A stretch of DNA of 64,000 nt from Halomonas halmophila (GCF_006540005.1 NZ_BJOC01000028.1:1-64000); one strand, 5' to 3'. Shown: positions 9,878 through 18,890, counted from the stretch's first letter. Translations and numbers: made by a program. The notes: a model not told the origin generated them from the sequence alone.

Positions 9878-9988
9878 ATGGCGGCGCTCTCTGAAACGCC
9901 GGCACAGGCCGGCAGCGCGCCGCGCACGGCTTCGACGCAGTGTTCCCGCATCAGCATGGCAGGTATTGATCAGCAGTCACTCAAGTAG
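9878..9988 (+). CDS. Possible leader ORF upstream of dksA
   Basis: A 36-codon frame with ATG at 9878 preceded by GGGAGAG, ending 12 bases before dksA. The product has no hydrophobic stretch or recognisable domain. It may be a leader peptide coupled to dksA translation or a chance frame in GC-rich DNA. Only conservation in related genomes would decide. Confidence 0.25.
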   Translation: MAALSETPAQAGSAPRTASTQCSRISMAGIDQQSLK

Positions 9989-10000
9989 CGAGGCAGTCCC

Positions 10001-10438
10001 ATGCCAGTAGCCGAACAGAAAATGGAAGCGCCCCGGAAATTCACCCCGTACGAGCCTGCGGCGGATGAAGAGTACATGAACGACAAGCAGCTCGCGCATT
10101 TCCGCCAGATCCTTCAGGGCTGGAAGCAGGAGCTGATGGAGGAAGTCGACCGCACGGTGCGCCACCTGCAGGAAGAGGCCAACAACTACGCGGACCCGGC
10201 CGACCGGGCGACGCAGGAGGAAGGCTTCAGCCTGGAGCTGCGCACCCGTGACCGCGAGCGCAAGCTGCTGAAGAAGATCAACGAGACCATCGACAAGATC
10301 GACGAGGACGACTACGGCTTCTGCGAGGCCTGTGGTGTCGAGATCGGCATCCGTCGTCTCGAGGCACGACCCACCGCTACCCTGTGCGTCGACTGCAAGA
10401 CGCTGGCCGAGCTCAAGGAAAAGCAGCTCGGCGGCTGA
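10001..10438 (+). CDS. dksA: RNA polymerase-binding transcription factor DksA
   Basis: Enters the RNA polymerase secondary channel and, with ppGpp, re-sets rRNA and amino-acid promoters in the stringent response. The 145-residue protein has the coiled coil with the acidic tip DPADRA at 65-70 (equivalent to E. coli D71/D74) and an intact four-cysteine zinc finger: C108, C111, C129, C132. GAGG seven bases before the ATG supports the start. It is followed by gluQ, a pairing shared by E. coli and Pseudomonas. Confidence 0.97.
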   Translation: MPVAEQKMEAPRKFTPYEPAADEEYMNDKQLAHFRQILQGWKQELMEEVDRTVRHLQEEANNYADPADRATQEEGFSLELRTRDRERKLLKKINETIDKIDEDDYGFCEACGVEIGIRRLEARPTATLCVDCKTLAELKEKQLGG

Positions 10439-10455
10439 GCCGCCCCGATGCGTCG

Positions 10456-10476
10456 CGCCGGGCACGCTGCCCGGCG
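10456..10476 (+). terminator. GC-rich hairpin between dksA and gluQ
   Basis: A 9-bp perfect stem (CGCCGGGCA and complement) with a 3-base loop, 17 bases after the dksA stop. The following bases (TCCCGGTTTCC) are not a real T-tract, so it probably attenuates or stabilises rather than terminates fully. Confidence 0.4.
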
Positions 10477-10547
10477 TCCCGGTTTCCTGCAAGCCTTGTC
10501 GCCGGTGACACGCGCACAAGGCTCGCCGCCACGTCCCGGAGTCGTGC

Positions 10548-11444
10548 ATGCGCGCCTACCGCGGCCGCTTCGCCCCCACCCCTTCTGGCCCCTTGCATTT
10601 CGGCTCGCTGATCGCGGCCCTGGCCAGCTATCTGGATGCCCGGCATCAACAGGGACAGTGGCTGCTGCGTATCGAGGATATCGACCCGCCGCGTTGCCCG
10701 GCCGGTGCCGCGGCGACCATTCAGCGCCAGCTCGAGGCCTTCGGCCTGCACTGGGACGGCCCGGTGCTCTGGCAGCATGATCGCAATGCGGCCTACCAGC
10801 AGGCGCTCGAGCGTCTCGCGGCACTGGGGCTGGCCTACCCCTGCAGTTGTTCGCGCAAGCAGTGGCGGGACCACTCGATCTATCCGGGCTGGTGCCGTGA
10901 CGGCCCACGGGAACCCGACAGCCCCCTCGCCTGGCGGCTGCGTACCGACCTCGGCCCGACCCCGGTCAGCTGGCAGGACCGCCTGTTCGGTCATCAGCAG
11001 TTTACGCCGACCGCCATGGGCGATGTGGTGCTCAAGCGCAAGGACGGCCTCTGGGCCTACCAGCTGGCGGTCGTGGTGGATGATGCCGACCAGGGCATCA
11101 GCGACATCGTGCGCGGCGCCGACCTCCTCGACAACACCCCCTGGCAGCGTCAACTGCAGCATGCTCTGGACCTGCCGACGCCTCGCTACCTGCATCTGCC
11201 ATTGATTCTCGCCGACAACGGGCAGAAGCTGTCGAAGCAGAACCTGGCCCCGGCCCTGCCCGAAACACCCGACGCGGCCCGCCCCCTGCTGCATCGCGCG
11301 CTGGTCGCGCTGGACCAGGCGCCCCCGGCATCCCTGGCCAGCGAGCCGGTGCACACCCAGCTCGACTGGGCCATCGCGCACTGGTCGCCGCGCTCCCTGC
11401 AGGCCACGGCGGAGCGGCGTGAACCCAGGCACAACGGCTTTTAG
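10548..11444 (+). CDS. gluQ: Glutamyl-Q tRNA(Asp) synthetase
   Basis: A truncated GluRS paralogue that attaches glutamate to the queuosine base of tRNA-Asp rather than to the 3' end. The 298-residue product lacks an anticodon-binding domain. HFGS at 17-20 is the HIGH-type motif, KLSKQN is the degenerate KMSKS, and C99, C101, Y112 and C116 form the family's zinc site. GGAG before the ATG at 10548 supports the start. It lies in the dksA-gluQ-cbrX-cbrA order seen in Pseudomonas. Confidence 0.95.
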   Translation: MRAYRGRFAPTPSGPLHFGSLIAALASYLDARHQQGQWLLRIEDIDPPRCPAGAAATIQRQLEAFGLHWDGPVLWQHDRNAAYQQALERLAALGLAYPCSCSRKQWRDHSIYPGWCRDGPREPDSPLAWRLRTDLGPTPVSWQDRLFGHQQFTPTAMGDVVLKRKDGLWAYQLAVVVDDADQGISDIVRGADLLDNTPWQRQLQHALDLPTPRYLHLPLILADNGQKLSKQNLAPALPETPDAARPLLHRALVALDQAPPASLASEPVHTQLDWAIAHWSPRSLQATAERREPRHNGF

Positions 11445-11452
11445 GGAGTGAC

Positions 11453-11632
11453 ATGTACGTCTACCGCATCATGCTATTCCTGGTCTTTGGTGGCTACCTG
11501 CTGTCCCCCCTGTTGATGAGCGGCTGGGCGTCGCCCGAGGCGTCCTGGTACCGCCCCTTCCTGATCTGGGCCGGGCTGATCGCCCTGACGCTGTGGCTGG
11601 AGCAGAAACGCAAGCTGGACGAGCGGCGCTAG
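11453..11632 (+). CDS. cbrX: Small membrane protein CbrX-like, upstream of cbrA
   Basis: A 59-residue protein with two hydrophobic helices (about 5-23 and 35-50) and a charged C-terminal tail (EQKRKLDERR). It begins eight bases after the gluQ stop and ends 15 bases before the preferred cbrA start. Pseudomonas has a small gene, cbrX, in exactly this place that is co-expressed with cbrA. The assignment rests on position, size and topology; similarity was not tested. A role in CbrA membrane insertion or coupled translation is inference. Confidence 0.75.
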   Translation: MYVYRIMLFLVFGGYLLSPLLMSGWASPEASWYRPFLIWAGLIALTLWLEQKRKLDERR

Positions 11633-11647
11633 GGGGTAATGACTGCC

Positions 11648-14608
11648 ATGAGCCTGAACCTCCCCGGCCTGCTGATGCTCGGCATCGGTTACCTGTCACT
11701 GCTCTTCCTCAGCGCCACGGCCGTCGATCGCGGCTGGCTGCCCAGGCGGCTGGTCCGCCATCCGGCGGTCTATATCCTGGCCCTGGGCGTCTACGCCAGC
11801 GCCTGGGCCGTCTACGGCAGCCTCGAGTTCGCCAGCCGCTATGGCTTCGGCTATCTGGCCTATTACCTCGGCGTTGCCGGCGCCTTCCTGCTGGCCCCAG
11901 TGCTGCTGGTCCCCATCCAGCGCATGACACGCACGCACCAGCTGGCCTCGCTGGCCGATCTGTTCGCCTTTCGCTTCCGTTCGCGCTGGGTCGGCACCCT
12001 GATGACAGTGGTCAGCCTGCTGGCCGTACTGCCCTTGCTGGCGTTGCAGATACAGACCATGGGCCAGGCCATCCACCGCCTCAGCGGCAGCGCCTCCCCG
12101 GCACTGCTGGCGCTGGGCTTCAGCCTGTTGATCGCCTTGTTCGCCATGCTGTTCGGCGCGCGTCACACGCACCAGCATGCCCGCCATGACGGCCTGCTCG
12201 CGGCCATTGCCCTGGAATCGCTGGTCAAGCTGGCCGCCATGCTGGCGCTCGGCGGGGTGGCCCTGTTCGGTGTCTTCAACGGTCCCGCGGACCTGCAGAG
12301 CTGGCTCGATGGCGCCGGCCACGTCAGCCAGACACGCATCGCCCAGCTCGACCCCGGACAGTGGCGCACCCTGCTGCTGCTGTTCTTCGCAGCGGCCTTT
12401 TTGATGCCGCACATGTTCCACATCGCCTTCGCCGAGACGCTGGACCGGCGCACGCTCCTGCAGTCCAGCTGGGCATTGCCGCTGTTTCTGCTGCTGATGG
12501 CCCTGCCGATTCCCTTGATCCTGTGGGCCAGCCAGCGCCTGGGCGTCGACGAAGTGGGCGCCGGGGCGGCTTACCTGGCCTTCGGCCTGTCCACGTCCTG
12601 GTGGGTCGACGGCCTGGCCTTCATCGCCGGCCTGGCCGCCGCCAGCGGGACCATGATCATCATCTCGCTGGCGCTGTCGGGCATGATGCTGAACCATATG
12701 GTGCTGGTGGCCCACCCGCCGATCGCTCAGCCCGACCTCTATCGCTGGCTGCGCTGGCTGCGGCGCGGCTTGATCGCCGCGGTCATCCTGGCCGGCTGGC
12801 TGTTCTATCGACTGGTCGGCGTGCATCACGACCTCTCCGCCCTGGGCCTGGCTTCCTTCGTCGGCGTGGCCCAGTGCCTGCCGGGTATGCTGGCGCTGCT
12901 CTACTGGCCGGGTGCCAACCGCAAGGGCATGGTCAGCGGGCTCAGCGTGGGCGTGGTGATCTGGCTGGCGGGCCTGTGGGTGCCATTGCTGACGCCCTAT
13001 CCCGGCCTGGTCCTGCTGCCGCCAGGCCTCGATGTGCTGGCCGGCGAACCCGACTGGTACAGCGTCACCCTGGTCGCGCTGGCGGCCAATATCCTGACCT
13101 TCATCCTGGTCTCCCTGGCCACGCAGACCTCGACCGGCGAACGTGCCGCCGCCGAGGCCTGCTCCGTGGACGCCGTGGTGCGTCCCATGCGCCTGCCGCT
13201 GGCCGCCGCCAACGGTGCCGAGTTCAAGCAGCAGCTGGCCGGGGTACTGGGCGCCGATGTCGCCGGCCGGGAAGTCGAGAGGGCCCTGACGGCTCTCGAG
13301 ATGTCGCCCCTGGACGCCCGGCCCTACGCCCTGCGCCGCCTGCGTGACCGTATTCAGGCCAATCTTTCCGGCCTGATGGGCCCTTCGGTGGCCCAGGACA
13401 TCGTCGACCGCTGCCTGCCCTATCAGCACGACGGCCCGGTCGCCAGCGAGGACATCCACTTCGTCGAGAACCGGCTCGAAGCCTATCGCTCGCGCCTCAC
13501 CGGCCTGGCACGCGAACTCGACAGCCTGCGGCGCTACCATCGGCGGACGCTCACCCGCCTGCCCATCGGCCTGTGCGCCTTCGGCGAGGACGGTGAACTG
13601 CTGATGTGGAATGATGCCCTGGCCGAACTGTCGGGCATCGCCGGCGAGGCCGTGCTCGGCGCGCACCGCGAGACTCTGCCGGCCCCCTGGAACACCCTGC
13701 TGGGGCAGATTCTCGCGGCACCCCAGGAGCGGCTCTACAAGCAGCCGGTCAGCCTGGCACACGGCGAACGCTTCCTGACCCTGCACCGCGCCGGCCTGCA
13801 GGGCGAACAGGGCGAGGATGGCGGTCATGTCATCCTGGTCGAGGATCACAGCGAAATGAAATGGCTCGAGGACGAGCTGATTCATGCCGCGCGCCTGGCC
13901 TCCATCGGCCAGTTGGCCACCGGCGTGGCCCACGAGATCGGCAATCCGATCACCGGCATTTCCTCGCTGGCCCAGAACCTGCGCTACGACACCGAGGACC
14001 CGGCACTGCGCGAAACCGCCGACCAGATTCAGGGCCTCACCGATCGTGTCTCGCAGATCGTCGGTTCGCTGGTGGGCTTCGCCCATGGCGGCCGGCATGT
14101 CACCGGGGCCGGCTTTACTGCCACCCGCATGCAGGAGGTGACCGAGGAGGCCCTGCACTTGATTCGACTCGCCCGCTCGGGGGACGATATACACTACATC
14201 AATCGCTGTGCGGCCGATCAGGTCGTGATGGGCGACGCACAGCGCCTGCAGCAGGTGATGCTCAACCTGCTGGGCAATGCCCGGGACGCCAGCGAGGCCG
14301 GTGCCCAGGTCATCATCGAGGCCGTGCCCCAGGCAGCCTACCTGCACCTGAGCATCACCGACGAAGGCCGCGGCATCGACCCGGAGGTGCGCGACCACCT
14401 CTTCGAGCCCTTCACGACCACCAAACCCGCAGGCGAAGGAACCGGGCTCGGCCTGCCGCTGGTCTACAGCATCATCGCCGAGCATGATGGGCATATTGAC
14501 ATCGAGTCGCCGCCCGCGGGACATGCCGGCGGCACTCGCATCCACCTGTGGCTGCCCCTGTACCGAGAAGGTGACGAAGGCCCCCATGAGCCGGATTCTG
14601 ATCGTTGA
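11648..14608 (+). CDS. cbrA: Sensor histidine kinase CbrA with SLC5-like transporter domain
   Basis: Membrane sensor of the CbrAB system, which governs carbon/nitrogen balance and use of amino acids as carbon sources. The 986-residue product has about 13 transmembrane helices of the sodium/solute symporter (SLC5) type in the first half, then a linker, a PAS-like domain (about 630-730), HisKA with H762 in VAHEIGNP, and an HATPase domain ending in [13 protein letters not shown] 11648 aligns with the Pseudomonas N-terminus (MSL); an ATG at 11639 is only two bases from the AGGGGG site. It overlaps cbrB by 23 bases. Confidence 0.95.
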   Translation: MSLNLPGLLMLGIGYLSLLFLSATAVDRGWLPRRLVRHPAVYILALGVYASAWAVYGSLEFASRYGFGYLAYYLGVAGAFLLAPVLLVPIQRMTRTHQLASLADLFAFRFRSRWVGTLMTVVSLLAVLPLLALQIQTMGQAIHRLSGSASPALLALGFSLLIALFAMLFGARHTHQHARHDGLLAAIALESLVKLAAMLALGGVALFGVFNGPADLQSWLDGAGHVSQTRIAQLDPGQWRTLLLLFFAAAFLMPHMFHIAFAETLDRRTLLQSSWALPLFLLLMALPIPLILWASQRLGVDEVGAGAAYLAFGLSTSWWVDGLAFIAGLAAASGTMIIISLALSGMMLNHMVLVAHPPIAQPDLYRWLRWLRRGLIAAVILAGWLFYRLVGVHHDLSALGLASFVGVAQCLPGMLALLYWPGANRKGMVSGLSVGVVIWLAGLWVPLLTPYPGLVLLPPGLDVLAGEPDWYSVTLVALAANILTFILVSLATQTSTGERAAAEACSVDAVVRPMRLPLAAANGAEFKQQLAGVLGADVAGREVERALTALEMSPLDARPYALRRLRDRIQANLSGLMGPSVAQDIVDRCLPYQHDGPVASEDIHFVENRLEAYRSRLTGLARELDSLRRYHRRTLTRLPIGLCAFGEDGELLMWNDALAELSGIAGEAVLGAHRETLPAPWNTLLGQILAAPQERLYKQPVSLAHGERFLTLHRAGLQGEQGEDGGHVILVEDHSEMKWLEDELIHAARLASIGQLATGVAHEIGNPITGISSLAQNLRYDTEDPALRETADQIQGLTDRVSQIVGSLVGFAHGGRHVTGAGFTATRMQEVTEEALHLIRLARSGDDIHYINRCAADQVVMGDAQRLQQVMLNLLGNARDASEAGAQVIIEAVPQAAYLHLSITDEGRGIDPEVRDHLFEPFTTTKPAGEGTGLGLPLVYSIIAEHDGHIDIESPPAGHAGGTRIHLWLPLYREGDEGPHEPDSDR

Positions 14609-15986
14609 AGACGAAGCCATCATTCGCAGCGCCCTGAGGCGGCTGTTGGAGCGGCATGACCATCATGTCAGCGAGGCGGCCTCCATCGACGAGGCCCGTG
14701 CGCTCGAGCCCCAGGGCCAGGATCTGGTCATCGCCGACCTGCGCCTGCCCGGCGAGCCGGGGACCGACCTCATTCGGCTGGCGGACCCGGTGCCGGTGCT
14801 GATCATGACCAGCTATGCCAGCATGCGATCAGCCGTCGAGGCGCTCAAGCTCGGCGCCGTCGACTATGTGGCCAAGCCCTTCGATCATGACGAGCTGCTC
14901 GAGACGGTCTCGCGCATCCTGCACCAGCAGGCCAGCCGCCGCACCGAGCCGCCCGACGTCACCGACCCGGTCGGCCAGGCGCAACCCATGATAGGGCGCT
15001 GCCCGGCCATGCAGGCCGTCTACACACGCATCCGCAAGACCGCGCCCGCGGATGTCACCGTGCTCATCCAGGGCGAGTCGGGCACCGGCAAGGAACTGGT
15101 CGCCCGCGCCCTGCACCAGCAGAGCCGGCGCGCCGCCGCCCCGCTGATCTGCGTCAACTGCGCCGCCATCCCCGAGACGCTGATCGAGTCCGAGCTCTTC
15201 GGTCACGAGAAGGGCGCCTTCACCGGGGCCAACAGTGCCCGCACCGGCCTGGTCGAAGCCGCCGACAACGGCACCCTGTTTCTCGACGAGATCGGCGAGC
15301 TGCCGACGGATGCCCAGGCGCGTCTGTTGCGCGTGCTGCAGGAAGGCGAGATCCGCAAGATCGGCTCGGTGGAGACGCGTCACGTCGATGTGCGCCTGAT
15401 CGCCGCCACGCACCGCGACCTGCATGCGCTGTCGCGGACCGGAGAATTCCGTCTCGACCTGTATTACCGGCTCAACGTCATGCAGATCGATCTGCCGCCC
15501 CTGCGGGACCGCGAGGACGATATCCTCGAGATCGCCGACACTCTCCTCGACAAGGCGTGCCGACGCCACCAGCGCGAGGGCCTGCGCCTCTCCCGGGCTG
15601 CCCGGCGCGTGATACGCGACGCCCCCTGGCCGGGCAATGTCCGCGAGCTGGAAAATGCCCTGGAGCGCGGCGTCATCCTCGCCGAGAGCCACCTCATTCA
15701 CCCGGATGACCTGGGCCTCGGCGGACCGCTTCCGCCGGCCACCACGCGTGCCGAGGCCCACAATGTCACCCCGCTCGACGAGGGCCCGGACCCCGCGCCG
15801 ACCAGCGACGACGCCGAGGACCTCTCCCTCGAGGATTACTTCCAGCACTTCGTGCTCGAGCATCAGGACCAGATGAGCGAAACCGAGCTGGCCCACAAGC
15901 TGGGCATCAGCCGCAAGTGCCTGTGGGAGCGGCGCCAGAAACTGGGCATTCCCCGCAAGAAGGGGCCACGCCGCCACACCGGCTGA
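14586..15986 (+). CDS. cbrB: Sigma-54-dependent response regulator CbrB
   Basis: NtrC-family activator paired with CbrA. The 466-residue protein has a receiver domain with phospho-acceptor D51, acidic D8/E9, T75 and K97. The AAA+ domain has Walker A GESGTGKE at 163-170, the sigma-54 contact loop GAFTGA at 210-215, and Walker B FLDEIGE. A Fis-type helix-turn-helix ([20 protein letters not shown]) closes it. Its start lies inside the cbrA end, so translation is coupled. An intact GAFTGA fits the sigma-54 promoter found 220 bases downstream. Confidence 0.96.
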   Translation: MSRILIVEDEAIIRSALRRLLERHDHHVSEAASIDEARALEPQGQDLVIADLRLPGEPGTDLIRLADPVPVLIMTSYASMRSAVEALKLGAVDYVAKPFDHDELLETVSRILHQQASRRTEPPDVTDPVGQAQPMIGRCPAMQAVYTRIRKTAPADVTVLIQGESGTGKELVARALHQQSRRAAAPLICVNCAAIPETLIESELFGHEKGAFTGANSARTGLVEAADNGTLFLDEIGELPTDAQARLLRVLQEGEIRKIGSVETRHVDVRLIAATHRDLHALSRTGEFRLDLYYRLNVMQIDLPPLRDREDDILEIADTLLDKACRRHQREGLRLSRAARRVIRDAPWPGNVRELENALERGVILAESHLIHPDDLGLGGPLPPATTRAEAHNVTPLDEGPDPAPTSDDAEDLSLEDYFQHFVLEHQDQMSETELAHKLGISRKCLWERRQKLGIPRKKGPRRHTG

Positions 15987-16082
15987 CCCGCATGCCCCAC
16001 CGGCGCGGCCGGCCTGCAACCAAAGTGTGAGAGAAGCCCTGCCTCCCGTTCTCTGTCCGGCACCCCGTAGCGCGCACCAGAT

Positions 16083-16133
16083 TGTTACCTTCCCACACAG
16101 CGCATGCGCCACCACGGGGCAGAGCGGGTAACA
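16083..16133 (+). promoter_or_regulatory. TGTTACC / GGTAACA inverted half-sites upstream of the CrcZ-like RNA
   Basis: TGTTACC at 16083-16089 and its exact complement GGTAACA at 16127-16133 flank a 37-base spacer and lie roughly 75-125 bases before the sigma-54 promoter, a normal place for an NtrC-type upstream activating sequence. As I recall, CbrB sites in Pseudomonas are TGTTAC/GTAACA dyads with a shorter spacer (N14), so the half-sites agree but the spacing does not. Confidence 0.55.
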
Positions 16134-16208
16134 CAGCCCTTACCGGAGCCCCATGACAAATCGATGAAAAACCATAAGACACTGTCTAAAAACAGCTTTC
16201 ATCATTCT

Positions 16209-16224
16209 GGCACGAGCTCTGCAA
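16209..16224 (+). promoter_or_regulatory. Sigma-54 promoter of the CrcZ-like RNA
   Basis: TGGCACGAGCTCTGCA matches the sigma-54 consensus TGGCACRNNNNTTGCW at every defined position but one (C for T at position 12). The invariant GG (16210-16211) and GC (16222-16223) are correctly spaced. Transcription should start near 16235. In Pseudomonas, crcZ is driven from a CbrB-dependent sigma-54 promoter at the same place. Confidence 0.85.
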
Positions 16225-16234
16225 TTAAATAGGC

Positions 16235-16720
16235 AAGAAAAACAATCCGGATGTCACCACGGCCGCCAACAATAACAACGGCTCGCAAGGTGACAGGATC
16301 CGACCCGACAACAACAAGTCCCCGGGTCGAGACACTGGAGCCCCATGCCGACCAACAACAACAGCACGGCATGCATGAGCTCTGTTCGAGGCCAACAACG
16401 ACAATATCCTCGAGAACCGGAAAATGACGCGACGCACCCATCACCGACCGCCAACAACAACAAGGGTCGCCGAGGTGCACTCCCGGTAACAACAACAAGC
16501 CATCGGGAGGAGGTATGCCAGGCATGCCGTCGTGGTTGGATTATTGTTTTGAATACGAGGCGGTCGCTGCCAGGAGCAGCACAAGGACAACAACATGCTT
16601 GCCTGAGACTCCTTGGTGACTGTGGTGCGTATTCAAGGCGATGTGCCATCACGAAGAAAAACAGCAGCTCGCGAGCTGCCATCTGCAACATTCCGGGGAG
16701 GCCACTGGCCTCCCCTTTCT
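16235..16720 (+). ncRNA. crcZ: CrcZ-like Hfq/Crc-titrating small RNA
   Basis: About 486 nt between cbrB and pcnB, the locus of Pseudomonas crcZ. It runs from the sigma-54 start to a strong intrinsic terminator. It carries A-rich AANAANAA motifs (the CA motif bound by Hfq with Crc) at 16236-16246, 16268-16278, 16310-16317, 16354-16361, 16394-16404, 16453-16463, 16488-16498, 16589-16595 and 16654-16661; the middle seven are AACAACAA-type. The expected role is to sequester Hfq/Crc and relieve carbon catabolite repression when CbrB is active. No credible ORF spans it. The repeats differ from the AAUAAUAA type I recall for Pseudomonas, so a family model may miss it. Confidence 0.85.
16695..16720 (+). 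terminator. Intrinsic terminator of the CrcZ-like RNA
   Basis: A perfect 9-bp stem GGGGAGGCC/GGCCTCCCC with a 3-base loop, directly followed by TTTCT. It would also insulate pcnB from crcZ transcription. Confidence 0.85.
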
Positions 16721-16926
16721 ATTGGCCGCCTGCCCAGACGTTCCCTGCCCGCCATCGTCGCGCTCCGACCGCCTCGCGCCACGCACCTGGGACTCCTCAT
16801 GCAGGGCGACGTCCTCGCTCCCTGATGCACCATGCTTTGCAAGGCCGCGGGTGTCCGCTACACTCGACGACTTTCATGGTTTCATTTCGACCCTCTTTTC
16901 GAACTCCCGCGAGTCGACAACACCGC

Positions 16927-18327
16927 ATGATCAAAGGTTTTACCCGCTTTCTGCAGAGCCCGGGCGAGCACCTCAAGTCGCTGTTCGGCACTCAGGATGC
17001 GCCGGCCGGAGGCCCAGTGCTGCGCATCATTCCCCGCGAAGATCACCCTGTCTCGCGCCAGCTTTTCAGTGACTCGGCGCTCAAGGTGCTGTATCGCCTG
17101 CACAATGCCGGGTTCGAGGCCTTCCTGGTCGGCGGCTGCATTCGCGATGCCCTGCTCGGGCGCCAGCCCAAGGACTTCGACGTGGCAACCGACGCCACGC
17201 CGGAAGAGGTGCGCGACCTGTTCCGCAACTCGCGCCTCATCGGCCGGCGCTTCCGCATCGTTCACGTCCGCTTCGGCCGTGAAGTCATCGAGGTCACCAC
17301 CTTTCGCGGCAAACCGAGTGAAGATGACGGCCAGAACGTGGCGCACCAGTCCGATGACGGCATGCTGCTGCGCGACAACGTCTGGGGCAATATCGAAGAG
17401 GACGCCCTGCGTCGCGACTTTTCGATCAATGCCCTCTACTACAACATCGCCGACTTCTCGATCCATGACTTCGCCGATGGCGTGCGTGATATCGAATCGC
17501 GCACCCTACGGCTGATCGGCGATCCGGCGACCCGTTACCGCGAGGACCCGGTGCGCATGCTGCGCGCCATTCGCTTCGCCGCCAAGCTGGACTTCCAGCT
17601 CGACGTCGAGACCGAGGCGCCGCTCGAGGAACTGGCGCCCCTGTTGTTGCAGGTGCCACCGGCACGCCTGTTCGACGAAGTCCTCAAGCTGTTCATGAAC
17701 GGCTACGGCGTCGAGACCTATCACCTGCTGCGTGACTACGGCCTCTTCCCCATGCTGTTCCCGGAAACCGACGAGGCCTTCGACGAGCTGCCCTGGGCCG
17801 ACGCCGTGATCGAAAGAGCGCTGGCCAGCACCGATGAGCGCGTGCAACAGGACCGGCCGGTCACCCCGGCCTTCCTGTTCGCCGCCCTGCTCTGGGGCCC
17901 GGTCCAGCTTCGCCAGCGTGCCCACGAGCAGGAAGGCATGGCGCCGATCCCGGCCCTGCAGGCCGCCTCGCAGCGCGTGGTCTCGCGGCAGCTGCAGCAT
18001 GTCGCCATCCCCAAGCGCTTCAGCCTGCCCATGCGGGACATCTGGGATCTCCAGCAACGCCTGCCCAAGCGGCGCGGCAAGCGCGCCTTCCAGACACGCG
18101 AGCACCCGCGCTTCCGTGCCGCCTTCGACTTCCTGCTGCTGCGCGAGGCCGCCGGCGAGCTCGAACCGGGTCTCGGCGACTGGTGGAGCGCCTTCCAGAA
18201 GGCCGATGAGCACGAACAGCGCCGCCTGCTCGGCAAGGTCGATGCCGATCCGGCCGGCTCTCCCGCGCCACGCAAGCGTCGCCGGCGTCGTCGGCGCAAG
18301 CCCCAGAACACGCCGTCGGACTCATGA
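16927..18327 (+). CDS. pcnB: Poly(A) polymerase I
   Basis: Adds 3' poly(A) tails that promote RNA decay. The 466-residue length equals E. coli PcnB (465). The nucleotidyltransferase head has LVGGCIRD at 67-74 and the metal-binding DFD at 83-85. The tail is very basic (RKRRRRRRRK). The frame is open from 16345, but that part lies in the CrcZ-like RNA and encodes low-complexity Asn/Thr repeats, so ATG 16927 is preferred; ATG 16876 is possible. Neither has a strong ribosome site. It overlaps folK by four bases. Confidence 0.95.
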   Translation: MIKGFTRFLQSPGEHLKSLFGTQDAPAGGPVLRIIPREDHPVSRQLFSDSALKVLYRLHNAGFEAFLVGGCIRDALLGRQPKDFDVATDATPEEVRDLFRNSRLIGRRFRIVHVRFGREVIEVTTFRGKPSEDDGQNVAHQSDDGMLLRDNVWGNIEEDALRRDFSINALYYNIADFSIHDFADGVRDIESRTLRLIGDPATRYREDPVRMLRAIRFAAKLDFQLDVETEAPLEELAPLLLQVPPARLFDEVLKLFMNGYGVETYHLLRDYGLFPMLFPETDEAFDELPWADAVIERALASTDERVQQDRPVTPAFLFAALLWGPVQLRQRAHEQEGMAPIPALQAASQRVVSRQLQHVAIPKRFSLPMRDIWDLQQRLPKRRGKRAFQTREHPRFRAAFDFLLLREAAGELEPGLGDWWSAFQKADEHEQRRLLGKVDADPAGSPAPRKRRRRRRRKPQNTPSDS

Positions 18328-18830
18328 GCCTCGCCTGGATCGGACTCGGCAGTAACCTGGATGACCCGGCAGGACATGTCGCCCGGGCCCTGCACGAACT
18401 CGACGGACTGCCCCTGACCCGTCGTCGCACGGCCTCTTCACTGTATGCCACGTGCCCGGTGGGCCCGGCGGATCAGCCGGACTTCATCAATGCCGTTGCC
18501 CAGCTGGAGACCCGGCTCTCGCCGCTGGCCCTGCTCGATCAACTGCAGGCCCTCGAACAACGCCATGGCCGAGTGCGCGAGCGCCGCTGGGGCCCCCGCA
18601 CCCTGGACCTCGACCTGCTGCTCTTCGATACGCGACAGCTTGAAGCCCCACGCCTTACGCTCCCCCATGCGGAGATGACGCGGCGGGCCTTCGTACTGGT
18701 GCCACTGCTGGAAGCGGCCCCCACGCTGTCGCTGCCCGACGGTCAGACCATTGCCGCCCTGGTGGCGCAGTTACCCGAGGCGACGCCGCCGCGCCGCATG
18801 TCCGCTGCAGTGTTACCCGAATCCCGCTGA
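18324..18830 (+). CDS. folK: HPPK, 2-amino-4-hydroxy-6-hydroxymethyldihydropteridine pyrophosphokinase
   Basis: Transfers pyrophosphate from ATP to the pterin in folate synthesis, upstream of FolP (a folP gene is present near 36 kb). The 168-residue protein has the signature RWGPRTLDLDLLLF at 88-101 with catalytic D95 and D97. ATGA overlap with pcnB shows coupled translation. Its last 60 bases contain AGTTACC and TGTTACC elements that belong to the half-site cluster continuing towards panB. Confidence 0.96.
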   Translation: MSLAWIGLGSNLDDPAGHVARALHELDGLPLTRRRTASSLYATCPVGPADQPDFINAVAQLETRLSPLALLDQLQALEQRHGRVRERRWGPRTLDLDLLLFDTRQLEAPRLTLPHAEMTRRAFVLVPLLEAAPTLSLPDGQTIAALVAQLPEATPPRRMSAAVLPESR

Positions 18831-18890
18831 CGCCTCACCAATGTTACCTATCGACACCCTGGACGAATTCGAGTAACAATCTCATGTTAC
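18769..18890 (+). promoter_or_regulatory. Cluster of TGTTAC/GTAACA half-sites between folK and panB
   Basis: AGTTAC at 18769, TGTTAC at 18811, 18842 and 18885, and the inverse GTAACA at 18873 fall within 122 bases. Offsets of 42, 31 and 31 bases approximate whole helical turns, and 18873-18890 is a GTAACA-N6-TGTTAC dyad. The half-site is the same as that upstream of the CrcZ-like RNA. No sigma-54 promoter is seen here. CbrB or another dimeric regulator acting on panBC is the likely reading. Confidence 0.5.

Larger units (their letters stand above)
9622..10000. other. Intergenic region before dksA
   Basis: 379 bases between the divergent aminotransferase and dksA starts. It holds an AT-rich patch at about 9735-9800 with a promoter-like pair, one TGTTAC half-site (9685-9690), and a 36-codon open frame with a good ribosome site. 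No terminator or known riboswitch was recognised. Confidence 0.6.

Noticed and set aside
11696-14623. 975-residue minus-strand frame opposite cbrA
   Set aside because: Low-complexity Gln/Gly-rich shadow of cbrA with no domain.
16268-16498. AAC repeats as a simple microsatellite
   Set aside because: The motifs are separated by 35-59 bases of unrelated sequence, and they coincide with a sigma-54 promoter and terminator at the crcZ locus.
16345-16926. Open frame joined to pcnB, encoding Asn/Thr-rich peptide, as an N-terminal extension or separate gene
   Set aside because: It translates the AACAACAA repeats, has no ribosome site, and family PcnB proteins start near 16927. The RNA interpretation explains the repeats better.
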